Shown here: positions 44,595 to 54,311 of the stretch, in pieces | How the letters are laid out: each line of letters starts with the position of its first letter | How positions within the stretch are numbered: the stretch's first letter is position 1 | NCBI RefSeq assembly: GCF_014171575.1 | Contig: NZ_CP050453.1 | Location: forward strand, 3,224,001 to 3,288,000 | Direction: 5' to 3' | Origin: Microbacterium sp. Se63.02b | GTDB taxonomy: Bacteria; Actinomycetota; Actinomycetes; Actinomycetales; Microbacteriaceae | Length of the DNA stretch: 64,000 nt | Notes under the pieces: generated by a model | Databases searched by the model: none | What the model was told of the DNA's origin: nothing | The model's input: only the letters and a program-made list of their open reading frames with translations | Translations under genes and position numbers: made by a program

Positions 44595-44648
44595 CCGCGC
44601 CGCGTTCGGCGTGATCGCACTCCGCTCACCGCGCCTCGCAGCCTGACC
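44583..44648 (+). repeat. 14-bp direct repeat at and after the hexapeptide gene stop
   Basis: CTCGCAGCCTGACC occurs at 44583-44596, covering the last two codons and stop of the hexapeptide-repeat gene, and again at 44635-44648. A 52-bp tandem duplication of the 3' end or chance in high-GC DNA are both possible. Confidence 0.4.
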
Positions 44649-44665
44649 AAACCGCCACGCGGTGA

Positions 44666-45325
44666 CTACAGCAGTCGCCGCTCCGACGCCCAGGCGGTGA
44701 GTTCGTGCCGCGACGAGAGCTGCAGCTTGCGCAGCACGGATGACACGTGGGTCTCGACCGTCTTGATCGAGATGAACAGCTCGGAGGCGACCTCTTTGTA
44801 GGCGTAGCCGCGGGCGATCAGCCGCATGACCTCCTGCTCGCGCGCCGAGAGACGGTCGAGTTCATCGGTCGCAGTCGCGGTCTCGCCCGCCACCGCCCCG
44901 AACGCGTCGAGCACGAACCCGGCGAGTCGCGGCGAGAACACCGCATCGCCGTCGGACACGGCATGCACCGCCTTGCTGACCTCGATGCCCGACGATCCCT
45001 TGGTGATGTATCCCCTCGCCCCCGCGCGGATCACCCGCACGACATCGGCCGCGGCATCCGACACGCTCAGCGCCAGGAACCGTGCCGCGGTCGACCCCGA
45101 ACCGCGGATCACGGCCTCTCCCCCGGTCGCGTCCTCGCCGGGACCGCCCGGCAGGTGCACGTCGAGCAGCACCACATCGGGCTGGGTGGCGCCGATCACG
45201 GCGATGGCGGACGGCACGTCCGCCGCCTCACCTACGACGTCGACGCTCGCATCGAGATCGGCACGCAGACCGGAGCGGAAGATGGAGTGGTCGTCGACGA
45301 TCACGACGCGGATGCTGTCAGCCAC
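44666..45325 (-). CDS. LuxR/NarL-family response regulator
   Basis: A 219-residue two-component regulator. The receiver domain (residues 1-125) has the acidic pocket VVIVDDH, phospho-acceptor Asp in VVLLDVHLP, and Lys in GYITKGSSG. The C-terminal helix-turn-helix has LSAREQEVMRLIARGYAYKEVASELFISIKTVETHVSSVLRKL. Its start overlaps the histidine kinase stop by 8 bp. It is the partner of the PspC-fused kinase, probably in cell-envelope stress sensing (LiaR-like). Confidence 0.93.
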   Translation of the reverse strand: MADSIRVVIVDDHSIFRSGLRADLDASVDVVGEAADVPSAIAVIGATQPDVVLLDVHLPGGPGEDATGGEAVIRGSGSTAARFLALSVSDAAADVVRVIRAGARGYITKGSSGIEVSKAVHAVSDGDAVFSPRLAGFVLDAFGAVAGETATATDELDRLSAREQEVMRLIARGYAYKEVASELFISIKTVETHVSSVLRKLQLSSRHELTAWASERRLL

Positions 45326-46565
45326 GGTTCTCCTCCCGAGTGGATGCGGGGCGAGGGGCCGATCTCTCGCCGTGGGTGCCCGAGGTGATGCTCAGATGCA
45401 CCTCGGTGCCGTGCTCGTCGCTGCGCACGGCTCCCGATCCACCGGCGCGACGCATCCGGCCGATGATCGACTCCCGCACCCCGAGTCGATCGCTCGGCAC
45501 GTCATCGAGCGAGAACCCGGCACCACGGTCACGGATGAACACGTCGACGCTCGTCGCGCTGCCCTCGATGTAGACCGAGATCTCGCCTCCCGCGTGCCGC
45601 GCGGCGTTCAGGATCGCCTCTCGTGCCGCTGCCGCCAACTCGCCGCTCGCGCGTTCGGCCGAGAGGCCGGCCGAGACGACGTCGATGCGCACGGGGTAGT
45701 CGAGTTCGAGCGCCCCCGCATAGTCGCGCAGATCCGTCGGCAGGTCGCTGTCGGCCGGGGCGTCGCCGTCGTACAACCAGGCCCGCAGCTCGCGCTCCTG
45801 CGCCCGTGCGAGCCGAGCGGCCTCGCTGGAGGCCCCGGCCCTGTTCTGGATCAGGGCGAGGGTCTGCAGCACCGAATCGTGCAGGTGCGCGGCCATCTGA
45901 CTGCGCTGCTCCTCCCTGATGCGGCGGACCCGCTCACCGGAGAGCTCGCGCCAGCGGGGTATCAGCGCCGACGAGGCCACGGCCGCGAGCCCCGCGAGAG
46001 GGAGGAGCACCAGCGCAACGCCTGACCGAGCGACCGGCCAGGAGAGCAACACCGTGAACAGCAGCGCGAGCAGCAGGATCGAGACGACCCGCACGGTCAA
46101 CGTGTGCCGCGGCCCACGGGCCGTATCGGTGCGGTCGACGAGGGTGGCCCACAGCCCGGCACCGGTCGCGAGCGCGGCAGTGCCGCCCACCACGACAGCG
46201 GCCAGGGTCGGCGGGATCGACCCGCTCAGCCAGTCGCTGCCCCCACGCCAGGCCAGCACGACGAGCATCCCTACGGCGGCAGGGGCGAGCAGCAGCCAGG
46301 CCACCGGTATCCGCCTCGTCGGGGCGCTCTCGCCCTCGGCCCACGGCGTGAAGACCCAGCACCAGGTATAGAGCAGGATGCCGGCGCCACCGCAGAGGGT
46401 GAGCGCGATGAACAGCGCCCGCACCAAGCCCACGCGCACGCCGAGGTGACGCGCGAGACCAGCACTCACGCCGGCCACCAGGCAGTCGCGATCGCGGGTC
46501 AGCGGCGGGCGTGGCGGCGCCGCCACGCGCGGAGGTCGCGCAGAAGCGTGCGCCGAAGAGGACAT
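45318..46565 (-). CDS. PspC-domain sensor histidine kinase
   Basis: A 415-residue membrane kinase. An N-terminal PspC domain (CLVAGVSAGLARHLGVRVGLVRALFIALTL and ILLYTWCWVFTPW) is followed by several membrane helices to about residue 205. The HisKA_3 box HLHDSVLQTLALIQNRA and a GHKL ATPase domain with NAARHAG and DRGAGF complete it. The architecture suits envelope-stress sensing. It is divergent from a second PspC-domain protein 114 bp away, suggesting that the two systems are functionally linked. Confidence 0.92.
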   Translation of the reverse strand: MSSSAHASARPPRVAAPPRPPLTRDRDCLVAGVSAGLARHLGVRVGLVRALFIALTLCGGAGILLYTWCWVFTPWAEGESAPTRRIPVAWLLLAPAAVGMLVVLAWRGGSDWLSGSIPPTLAAVVVGGTAALATGAGLWATLVDRTDTARGPRHTLTVRVVSILLLALLFTVLLSWPVARSGVALVLLPLAGLAAVASSALIPRWRELSGERVRRIREEQRSQMAAHLHDSVLQTLALIQNRAGASSEAARLARAQERELRAWLYDGDAPADSDLPTDLRDYAGALELDYPVRIDVVSAGLSAERASGELAAAAREAILNAARHAGGEISVYIEGSATSVDVFIRDRGAGFSLDDVPSDRLGVRESIIGRMRRAGGSGAVRSDEHGTEVHLSITSGTHGERSAPRPASTREENRG

Positions 46566-46678
46566 GACGCCATCCAATCATCCGCCTGCCCTGCCCGGGT
46601 CCTCCCTGGCGCAGAATCAGGGGTCGCTCAGGGGTTCCCCCCATGGCAGCGAGCACACGCTGCCGCCAGGATCGAAGC

Positions 46679-48335
46679 ATGACGATTCCGACCGCGCCAC
46701 CACCCCCTGCCGACCACGCCGCTCCGGCCACCGGCACAGCGGGCACCGGCATCCCCGTGGCGCCGAGCGATTCCTCCTCTGGGTGGCCGGTCTCGGCGTC
46801 GCACGGACCGAGGGCTGGCTGGGGGTGTGGCGGCAGGCATCGCCGCACGACTGCGGATCGACCCGCTGATCGTGCGCGGGGTCCTCGTGGTCGCGGCGCT
46901 GTTCGGCCTTCCGGTCATCTTCCTGTACGCCGCAGCCTGGGCGCTGCTGCCCGACGTCGACGGCCGCGTGCACGTCCGCGACCTGCTGCGTCGCGACTAC
47001 CAGCCGGTGCAGTGGGGAATCCTCGCGATGGCGGTCATCGGGCTGTTCCCGACCGCGCCGCTCGCCGGCCGCCTCTTCGGTCTCGGCTACGACGGCTGGT
47101 CCGCCCTGTCCTTCCTCAGCTGGATCGTCGGGCTCGTGCTCGTCGCCGTCCTGCTGTTCCTGATCGTGCGTGCTGCGAGCCGCACCCCGGGTGCTTCCGC
47201 GCCTGATCTGCCGATGGCTTCCGCAGATCAGGCGGCCCCGGCCGCGTCCGTCCCCCTCGGCGATTCGGGTGTCGCCGAGAGGGCGGACGCCACACTTCCG
47301 TATGGCGCGTACACGGTGGCCGGTGAACCCGTCGCGGAGCCTTCTGCGGGCGGCACCGACGCCGACGCCGATGACGCCGGGAGCCCGAGCGTATCGAGAG
47401 ATGACACGATCCCCGATGTGCCCCCGGCCCCCTTCACCGCCGCCACTCCACCCGCGCCTCCGGCTCCCCTGCCTCCCGGCTCGCACGACCCGGCCGCGCT
47501 CGATGCCTGGCGTGCCCAGCACGCTGCCTGGAGGGAACAGGACCAGGCGTGGCGACGCCAGCAGCAGGACGTCGAGCGCGCCGCCCGCGACCAACTGCGC
47601 CGCGAGCGTCAGGCCGAAGCAGCGGTGTTCGCCGCAGAGGCCACGGAACGCCGCCGTATCCGTCGAGCGTCGAACCCGCGGGCCGGGTTCGCCTTCACCG
47701 CGACGATGATCGGCCTCGCCATCATCACGGGTGCCGCAGTCGGACTCGGCGCGGGCGCAGACACGGTCGGCGGCGCGCTCGGCCTCCTCGCCGCGGCCCT
47801 CATCCTGGCCCTCGGGATGGTGGTCGCCGGTGCCTTCCGTCGCCGCAGCGGCTTCCTGGCCTTCACCACCGTCGTCACCCTGGTCGGCGGGCTCATCGCC
47901 GGCGGGTTCGCCGCCTTCCCCGGACTCACGCTGGCGAACAGCGTGGTGATGGGCAACGACGGGCCGGCGCACATCCGTCAGCCCTTCGGCGATGTGTTCC
48001 TGACGCTGAGCCCCTCCGGCGAAGCCGCAGAGCCGATCGTCTTCGACAAGGGAACCGGCACGGTCTACATCTTCGTGCAGCCCGGAGTCGAGCTCGACCT
48101 GCGAGCCACCGTCGACACCGCGACGGCGCGCTGGACGCGGGTCGACGCCACGAACGAGGAGATCCTCGGTCACGGCACCTGGCCCGCCAGGGCGCAGGAC
48201 GGAGGGTCGGTGATCTCCGAGAAGATCACCGCGGATGGCGCCCCCGTGACGACGGTGCAGCGCGTGACCATCCATCAGACCAGCGGCGAGATCGCCGTGA
48301 CCGTCGTCGAGCCCGAGAAGGAAGACCAGCGATGA
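46679..48335 (+). CDS. PspC-domain membrane protein (frame broken)
   Basis: About 551 residues. The N-terminus is Pro/Ala/Thr rich; then a PspC domain (FLLWVAGLGVARTEGWLGG and RIDPLIVRGVLVVAALFGLPVIF), two more membrane helices, a long Ala/Pro linker with a WRAQHAAWREQDQAWRRQQQ coiled coil, four helices and a C-terminal extracellular beta domain like that seen in LiaF/DUF1707-type proteins (HIRQPFGDVFLTLSPSG). Two frame changes between about 46770 and 46830 are needed to read the PspC domain. It faces the PspC-kinase operon divergently and is coupled to two small membrane proteins. Confidence 0.8.
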
Positions 48336-48499
48336 GCACCACGACCACCGATGCGACCACGCCACCACGCACCCGCTGGGCGGCCATCATCTGGGGACTG
48401 CTGTTCGCGACCATCGCCGCCGTCGCGCTGGGCCAGCTCGCCGACGCGACCCGCCGTGAGACGATCGCGGACGCCCTGATGGGCATGACACCCCCATGA
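48332..48499 (+). CDS. Small single-helix membrane protein
   Basis: A 55-residue protein (MSTTTTDATTPPRTRWAAI onward) with one membrane helix around residues 16-36 and a short tail. Its ATG overlaps the stop of the PspC-domain gene by 4 bp, and its own stop overlaps the next small gene. I do not recognise the family. Coupling suggests a small subunit or modulator of the PspC protein. Confidence 0.7.
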   Translation: MSTTTTDATTPPRTRWAAIIWGLLFATIAAVALGQLADATRRETIADALMGMTPP

Positions 48500-48639
48500 T
48501 CACCACGCTCCTCCTCCTCACCGCCGGCGTGCTGCTGCTCGTCGGCGGCGCCGCAGGGCTGATCCGCCGTGCGCAGCGCACGCTGTCGGCGGCGGCGTCC
48601 GATGAGCGACGAGAAGTGCCGAGTCCGCTCGCCGAGTAG
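48496..48639 (+). CDS. Very small membrane protein
   Basis: A 47-residue open frame starting ATG at 48496 with an ATGA overlap to the preceding small gene. It reads MITTLLLLTAGVLLLVGGAA at the N-terminus, one membrane helix, followed by a charged tail (RRAQRTL...DERREVPSPLAE). Both overlaps and high hydrophobic periodicity support translation. Function unknown; third gene of the PspC operon. Confidence 0.65.
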   Translation: MITTLLLLTAGVLLLVGGAAGLIRRAQRTLSAAASDERREVPSPLAE

Positions 48640-48649
48640 CCTTGACCCC

Positions 48650-49389
48650 ATGGCGAATCAGGGAAGACGACCCGCGAAGGGCGCCGGGCGCGGCACACCG
48701 GTACGCCGGAACAAGGCCGCCCCGGCCGAGCGTTTCCCCCGCAGAAGCCCAAGAAGAAGACCGCCAAGGTCGTCTTCGACGCCCCACACCCGGAACCCGA
48801 GGCACCGCGCACCTTCCGACTCGGCGCGGTGCCCGGTGCGACTCCGGGCAAGTGGATCGACGCGTGGAAGCAGCGGATGCCCCATGTGCCGCTCGAACTC
48901 GTCCCGATCGAGGCCGCCACGCAGCGCGCTGCCCTCGACGAGGTCGATGCCGCTCTGGTGCGGCTGCCCCTGACGGACGAGTCGCTGCACATCATCCCCC
49001 TGTACGACGAACTCCCGGTGGTCGTCGCCGCAGCCGACTCGCACCTGATGGCCGCGGAGGAGCTCACGGCCGCCGACCTGGCGGGCGAGGTCGTGATCGG
49101 CCTCACCGACGACGTGCTCGGGGCTCCCGACCTGCCAGGGACGACACCGGCGCGCTTCGCCGCGCTGCCGACCGACCAGGCGATCGCGGTCGCGGCATCC
49201 GGTGTCGGCATCATGATCGTGCCGATGTCGCTCGCCCGGATGCATCACCGCAAGGATGCCGATCACCGTGTCCTCGCCGACGGACCGACCTCGACGGTCG
49301 CTCTCGTCTGGCCGCGCGAGCGCACCACGCCCGACGTCGAGACGTTCGTCGGCATCGTCCGCGGTCGCACCGCGAACTCCTCCCGGTGA
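48650..49389 (+). CDS. LysR-type substrate-binding domain protein lacking the HTH (frame broken)
   Basis: About 246 residues. A basic, Lys/Arg/Pro-rich N-terminus (MANQGRRPAKGAGRGTPVRR) replaces the helix-turn-helix. The rest is a LysR co-inducer-binding domain (FRLGAVPGATPGKWIDAWKQ, LVRLPLTDESLHIIPLYDEL, AVAASGVGIMIVPMSLAR). One frame change near 48740 is required. Without a DNA-binding helix it might act as a decoy or binding partner, or bind DNA through the basic tail. Family recognition is good; role unknown. Confidence 0.75.
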
Positions 49390-49424
49390 CCGGCGACGTT
49401 CGTCGCGCTCGTTAGAATCTCCTG

Positions 49425-50144
49425 ATGGCCTCGCTCCTCTACGTCCTGCGTGCGCCCCGAGCTCGGGGCGGCGGATGCCGAGCACGCATCGTTCCGGCGG
49501 GCACTCGGCGTCGACGTGGTCGACCGGCTCGACCTGCTGCAGACGCCGCTCGAAATCGCGCGGGTACGCGGGTACGACGGGGTCGTGGTCGGCGGGTCTC
49601 CGTACAACGTCTCCGACACGCAGAAGTCCGCCGAGCAGTTGCGTGTCGAGGCCGACCTGCGCACCCTGGCCGACGCGGCCATCGACGCCGAGGTCGCCGT
49701 GTTCTTCACCTGCTTCAGCATCGGCGTCGTGACCCGCATGCTCGGTGGCGAGGTGGTCACCGACACCCCGGAGCCCGCGAGCGCCACCGTGATCGACGTG
49801 ACCGAAGCCGGCGCCGCCGACCCCGTCTTCGGCCCCAGCGGCCCGGCGCTCACGGTCTTCACGGCACACAAGGAGAGCGCGGAGAGCACCCCGCCCGGTG
49901 CCGTGCTGCTCGCCACCAACGAGGTGTGCCCTGTGCAGGCCTACCGTGTGTGGGCACGCACCTCTACGCGGCCCAGTTCCACCCGGAGCCCACTCCCCGC
50001 GACTTCGCCGACCGGATGACGTTCTACCGCACCACCGGCTACTTCGACCCGGAGGAGTTCGACGCGGTGCAGCAGCAGGTGCTCGCGGCTTCCGTGACCG
50101 AGGGCGCGGCGCTCCTGCGGCGATTCGCGCAGACCTTCGCCTGA
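49425..50144 (+). CDS. Class I glutamine amidotransferase-like protein (frame broken)
   Basis: About 239 residues of the GATase1 family resembling GMP synthase amidotransferase domains. The nucleophile is in FFTCFSIGVV and the histidine in QFHPEPTPRDFADR. One break near 49450 follows MASLLYVCVRPE..., another near 49952 precedes THLYAAQFHPE. No synthetase domain is attached. It ends one base before the convergent hypothetical gene. The acceptor is unknown; a stand-alone peptidase-like role is possible. Confidence 0.75.
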   Translation: MASLLYVLRAPRARGGGCRARIVPAGTRRRRGRPARPAADAARNRAGTRVRRGRGRRVSVQRLRHAEVRRAVACRGRPAHPGRRGHRRRGRRVLHLLQHRRRDPHARWRGGHRHPGARERHRDRRDRSRRRRPRLRPQRPGAHGLHGTQGERGEHPARCRAARHQRGVPCAGLPCVGTHLYAAQFHPEPTPRDFADRMTFYRTTGYFDPEEFDAVQQQVLAASVTEGAALLRRFAQTFA

Positions 50145-50145
50145 G

Positions 50146-50615
50146 TCAGCTGTCGGCCGAGCCGCGCAGCAGGGCGACGCGCTCGCGCAGGTACGCCTCC
50201 AGCGGCATGTAGCCCCCGGCGGCGCTCCAGCGCACCGACGGCACCCCGTCGACCAGTGCCAGCGGGCCGGACGAGCCCCGGCATCCACGGCATCGACGTC
50301 GATCACGCTCCACCCCACGTGCACGACCTCACCCTCGTCGAACCCGCCGCGCAGAGCCTCCGCCCGGCGCTCGGCACGCTCCCTCGCCGATTCGGCCGTG
50401 TAGCCGCGGCGTCCCGGGTCTGCGGCCCGCAGCACCTCGGCGGTCGCCAACGCGTGGGTCTCGGTCAGCAGCAGCACGCCCAGGTGCCAGGCCTCTCCGA
50501 CGCGCACGATGCGTCGCCCCCGCCAGCGCGATTCGCGCTGCTCGCCCAGGCCTTCCGTCGGCGCGCCCGCGAGGTTCCCCACGGCCGCGGTCAGCTGAGC
50601 CGACGCCGTCGTCAC
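50146..50615 (-). CDS. Conserved hypothetical protein (frame broken)
   Basis: About 156 residues. The N-terminus reads MTTASAQLTAAVGNLAGAP, then GEQRESRWRGRRIVRVGEAWHLGVLLLTE and GRRGYTAESARERAERRAEA. One frame change near 50275 gives LALVDGVPSVRWSAAGGYMP and the end RVALLRGSADS. No membrane segment or known catalytic motif was seen. The ATG overlaps the antiporter stop, so it is co-translated downstream of the antiporter. I do not recognise a function. Confidence 0.65.
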
Positions 50616-51826
50616 AGCTCCCCCTGCACGGACTCACCCGCGCGCGGAGGACCCACGACCTCGGCGCGATCGCCGTGCAGGGTCATCCCGATCAACGGGT
50701 ACAGCAGCACGGAGAGCATGCCGGCACCCACGAGTGCGGCCGCCGTTCCGGTATCGAGCATGTCCTGGTCGACGCCGATCGCCGTGACCGCGACGATGAT
50801 CGGCAGGCCCGTCGCCGCGAGCAGTCCGAGCGCCGCACGGTCGCGGACGCTCATGCCCTGCGGAGCCGACAGCTGCGCCGCCGCACCGCGGATGACGAGC
50901 AGCGCGATCAGGAAGATCGGCACGAGGGCGAGTGCGGCCGGCGAGGTGAGCAGCGCCTGCAGATCGAAGGTCACGCCCGTGTAGAGGAAGAAGATCGGCA
51001 CCAGGAAGCCGAAGGCGATCGCCTCGATCTTGCTCTCGACCTGCTCCGCCGACTCCTTCGGCGCACGCGCCATGATGATCCGCCACACCGCGCCCGCCAC
51101 GAACGCGCCGAGCAGCATGTCGAGATCGAGCATCACGCTGAGGCCGACCAGAGCCGCGATCAGAAGGATGACGAAACGCACCCCGAACTGATCGGACGTG
51201 TGCAACGTGGCTCGGACGATGCGATGCAGCCGCCCGTGCGGAACACGGTGCGCGAGCAGGACGGCGAGACCCGCCAGCACCACGAAGGCGAGCAGCACGG
51301 CGGTGGCGATGGGGGTGGTCCGGGTGCTCAGGAAGATCGAGATCGCTATCAGCGGCAGGAACTCCCCGACCGCCCCGACCGTGCTGATCGCGCGGCCGAA
51401 CGGCGTGTCGAGCTCCCGCGCATCGCGCAGTATCGGCATCAGCGTGCCCAGCGCCGTGGAGCTGAGGGCGATGCCGACGACGACCATCCCCTCGCCCGGC
51501 GCGAAGAAGAACCCGAGCCCGATGCCGAGCAGCACGCTGAGGAGCCACCCGAGCGAGGCCCGAGCGAGGGGCTTCCCCGTCACCTGACGGAAGTCGATCT
51601 CGGTGCCGGCGACGAAGAACAGCAGCGCGAGCCCGAAGTCGCTGAGCTTCTCGAGCAGCGGCCCCGGCTCGACCCATCCGAGCACGGCAGGACCGACGAG
51701 GATGCCGAGCACGAGCTCGAACACCACGATCGGTACGCGGACGACCGGCCGGACACCCCGGGCGAGCAGGGGCGCGGCGACAGCCAGCAGGGGGATCAGC
51801 ACCAGGCCGAGGTCGCTCGCTTCCAC
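50612..51826 (-). CDS. CPA2-family cation:proton antiporter
   Basis: A 404-residue integral membrane protein with 12-13 predicted helices. FELVLGILVGPAVLGWVEPG, GLALLFFVAGTEIDF and the Asp-containing LDLDMLLGAFVAGAVWR match the KefB/NapA (Na+/H+ exchanger) fold. The two Asp residues of the ion-binding site are probably those in the last motif. There is no TrkA-N regulatory domain. The start is GTG at 51826 (VEASDLGLVLIPLLA). It is divergent from purU, 87 bp away. Confidence 0.88.
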   Translation of the reverse strand: MEASDLGLVLIPLLAVAAPLLARGVRPVVRVPIVVFELVLGILVGPAVLGWVEPGPLLEKLSDFGLALLFFVAGTEIDFRQVTGKPLARASLGWLLSVLLGIGLGFFFAPGEGMVVVGIALSSTALGTLMPILRDARELDTPFGRAISTVGAVGEFLPLIAISIFLSTRTTPIATAVLLAFVVLAGLAVLLAHRVPHGRLHRIVRATLHTSDQFGVRFVILLIAALVGLSVMLDLDMLLGAFVAGAVWRIIMARAPKESAEQVESKIEAIAFGFLVPIFFLYTGVTFDLQALLTSPAALALVPIFLIALLVIRGAAAQLSAPQGMSVRDRAALGLLAATGLPIIVAVTAIGVDQDMLDTGTAAALVGAGMLSVLLYPLIGMTLHGDRAEVVGPPRAGESVQGEL

Positions 51827-51913
51827 GAGACTCAGAGTAGCGAGTGGGCTCCCGCGATTCGCCCCCCGGTGTGCATCCACGGCAGAATCGATGCACACCC
51901 TCGAGGAGCCCCC

Positions 51914-52765
51914 ATGTCTCAGCCCGACACCGCCCGCCTGCTCATCGCCTGCGACGATCAGCCCGGCATCGTCGCCGCCGTGGCCGGTGTGCTCGCCCAG
52001 CACGGGGCGAACATCATCTCGCTCGACCAGCACTCGACCGACTCGGAGGGTGGACGGTTCTTCCAGCGCACCGTGATCCACCTCGACGGCCTCGCCGCCG
52101 CACGTCCCGCCCTCGAGGCCGACATCGCGGTCGTCGCGGAGCGTTTCGGCATGGAGTGGTCGCTGCACGACGTCGCCCGGCGCAAGCGCGTCGCGATCTT
52201 CGTGTCGAAGTACGACCACTGCCTGATGGAGCTGCTGTGGCGCACACAGCGCGGCCAGCTCGACATCGACATCACGATGGTCGTCTCGAACCACCCCGAT
52301 CTCGCCGAGTCGGTCCGCTCGTTCGGTGTGCCGTTCGTGCACATCCCGTCCGGCGACAAGGCGGCCATGGAGGAGCGTCAGCTCGAACTGCTGCGCGGCA
52401 ACGTCGACCTGGTGGTGCTCGCGCGCTACATGCAGATCCTCACCGACGACTTCATCACCCGCCTCGAGGCACCGGTGATCAACATCCACCACTCGTTCCT
52501 GCCCGCGTTCATCGGCGCGAACCCGTATGCGCGAGCCAAGGATCGCGGCGTCAAGCTGATCGGCGCGACCGCGCACTACGCGACGGCCGACCTCGACGAG
52601 GGCCCGATCATCGAGCAGGACGTCACCCGCGTGACCCACTCGGAGTCGGCGGCGGAGCTGCAGAGCCGCGGCGCCGACGTCGAGCGTCTGGTGCTCGCCC
52701 GCGCGGTGCAGTGGCATGCGGAGGACCGGGTGATCGTGCACGGCAAGTCCACGGTCATCCTCTAG
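51914..52765 (+). CDS. purU: Formyltetrahydrofolate deformylase
   Basis: A 283-residue two-domain enzyme. Residues 1-85 are an ACT domain (RLLIACDDQPGIVAAVAGVLAQHGANI). The remainder is a formyl transferase-like domain with NIHHSFLPAFIGANPYARA, in which His and the later Asp of DEGPIIEQDV are catalytic. It hydrolyses 10-formyl-THF to THF and formate, balancing one-carbon pools. The ATG follows a GGAGCCCCC. Identification is firm. Confidence 0.95.
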   Translation: MSQPDTARLLIACDDQPGIVAAVAGVLAQHGANIISLDQHSTDSEGGRFFQRTVIHLDGLAAARPALEADIAVVAERFGMEWSLHDVARRKRVAIFVSKYDHCLMELLWRTQRGQLDIDITMVVSNHPDLAESVRSFGVPFVHIPSGDKAAMEERQLELLRGNVDLVVLARYMQILTDDFITRLEAPVINIHHSFLPAFIGANPYARAKDRGVKLIGATAHYATADLDEGPIIEQDVTRVTHSESAAELQSRGADVERLVLARAVQWHAEDRVIVHGKSTVIL

Positions 52766-52828
52766 ACGGAGTCCCCCGCGGTTCCGGTTCTCCTCGATAC
52801 CCTCGTCGAGTTCGGTCGAGGATGCGGA

Positions 52829-53879
52829 TCAGCGGGCCCGGCCTTCCGGCACCCCCGCCACGAGTTCCGCGAACATCTCGGATGCGGTGTCGTATCGGGC
52901 GAGCGGGGCGGCCTGGCCCATCCACAGGGATTGCAGCTCACCGAGGTTCTGCTCCCCCGCCGCGGTGCGGAAGCGACCGGTGAGCCAGTTCTGCATCGGG
53001 AAGGGGGCGATCGTGCCGCTCGCCTCGATCGCCCGCACCGCACGGTTGCGCGTGCCGCGAGCCAGGCGCCCGCTCATCGCCCGGGAGCACGGTCTCGTCG
53101 GCCGCTGTCGAGCGGATCGCATCGCGATGCGCCGCGGTCGCAGCCGACTCGGCGGTCGCGAGGAATGCCGTCCCGACCTGAACTCCGGCCGCGCCGAGCG
53201 CGAATGCCGCAGCGACTCCGCGCCGGTCGGCGATCCCCCCGGCGGCGATCACGGGCACGTCGACCGCGTCGACCACCTGCGGGATCAGGGCGAACGTGCC
53301 GACGAGCGACTCCTCGGCCGGACGCAGGAACGACACGCGATGCCCCGCCGCCTCCGCTCCGGTCGCCACGACCGCATCCACTCCCGCTTCGGCGAGCGCG
53401 ACCGCCTCCGCCACGGTCGTCGCGGTGCCGAGGATCCGGATGCCGCGGCCATGCGCCTCCGCGACGACGGCGGCAGACGGCACCCCGAACACCACGCTGA
53501 GCACCGCGGGCTCGATCTCCCAGATCGCGTCGAGCTGCTCGTCGAGCGAAGGGACGTATCGTTCGGGGCGGGCAGGCAACTCGACGCCGACCGCCTCGTA
53601 GAACGGCTGGAGCGCCTGCGCGAAGATCGTGTGCTGCGGGTTGGGCTCGACCTCATCGCCGCGAGGGAGCCAGATGTTCACCGCGAACGGCCGACCGGTC
53701 AGGGCACGCAGCTCGGCCTCGGTGGCACGGATGCGGTCGCCGTCGTAGCCGTACAGACCGAACGAGCCGAGTCCGCCCGCATCGCTCACCGCGGCGGTGA
53801 GCCTCGTCGAGGACAGCCCGCCGAACGGGCCGAGGATGAGAGGGTGCTCGATGCCGAGCAGGGCGCGAAGTTCGGTCAT
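52829..53879 (-). CDS. Nitronate monooxygenase / 2-nitropropane dioxygenase-like flavoprotein (frame broken)
   Basis: About 349 residues with an FMN-binding TIM barrel. Family motifs are LLGIEHPLILGPFGGLSS at the N-terminus, VVATGAEAAGHR and VIAAGGIADRRGVAAAFALGA for phosphate binding. The frame breaks near 53075 and resumes with the C-terminus FPMQNWLTGRFRTAAGEQNL ending at 52829. Members oxidise alkyl nitronates or reduce enoyl substrates; which applies is unclear. Confidence 0.85.
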
Positions 53880-53976
53880 GCCTCCGACGTTACGCCCGCG
53901 GCGTACCCGCGCGGTCGACCGTGACGATCGGGGGTGACGTCTCGGTGCTACCCTCGCTGCAGGAGGGAGCGCGCAC

Positions 53977-54249
53977 ATGAGCGAGTGGTTCGGGCAGATG
54001 CTGAGCTTCGTCGCGACCGCGCTCGGCCTCGTCTCGATGCCCGACGCCGCGGCTCTCGGCCTCGCGATCGCCCTCCTCGCCGTGACGGCCCTGACGCTCG
54101 CGATCGTGCTGAGCGTGCGACCGGAGGCCTCTGCCGACTCCCCGCATCCGTTGCGGGCGATCGACGTCGGCACGCTCCTCACGCAGAGCGACCCCGATGC
54201 CGCTGGTCACCCCCGCCCTCGGGCGCCGGGAGTCGCGACCGCCGCGTAG
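53977..54249 (+). CDS. DUF6412-like small membrane protein
   Basis: A 90-residue protein with one or two membrane helices between residues 5 and 48, then a soluble tail PHPLRAIDVGTLLTQSDPDAAGHPRPRAPG. This C-terminal pattern matches the actinobacterial DUF6412 family, which is often found beside a YidC paralogue, as here. The ATG follows GGAGGGAGCGC. A candidate role is assisting membrane insertion, but no function is established. Confidence 0.75.
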   Translation: MSEWFGQMLSFVATALGLVSMPDAAALGLAIALLAVTALTLAIVLSVRPEASADSPHPLRAIDVGTLLTQSDPDAAGHPRPRAPGVATAA

Positions 54250-54311
54250 TCCGTTCATTCGGGACAGCGCGGCCTTCGCCGACCCTCCCGACACCACGAA
54301 CGGACACTTCC

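Noticed and set aside
50675..51840. Long plus-strand open frame opposite the antiporter
   Set aside because: It is a high-GC shadow with His/Arg/Asp/Glu-rich composition; the antiporter on the minus strand has clear membrane helices and family motifs. Only the purU part from 51914 is real.
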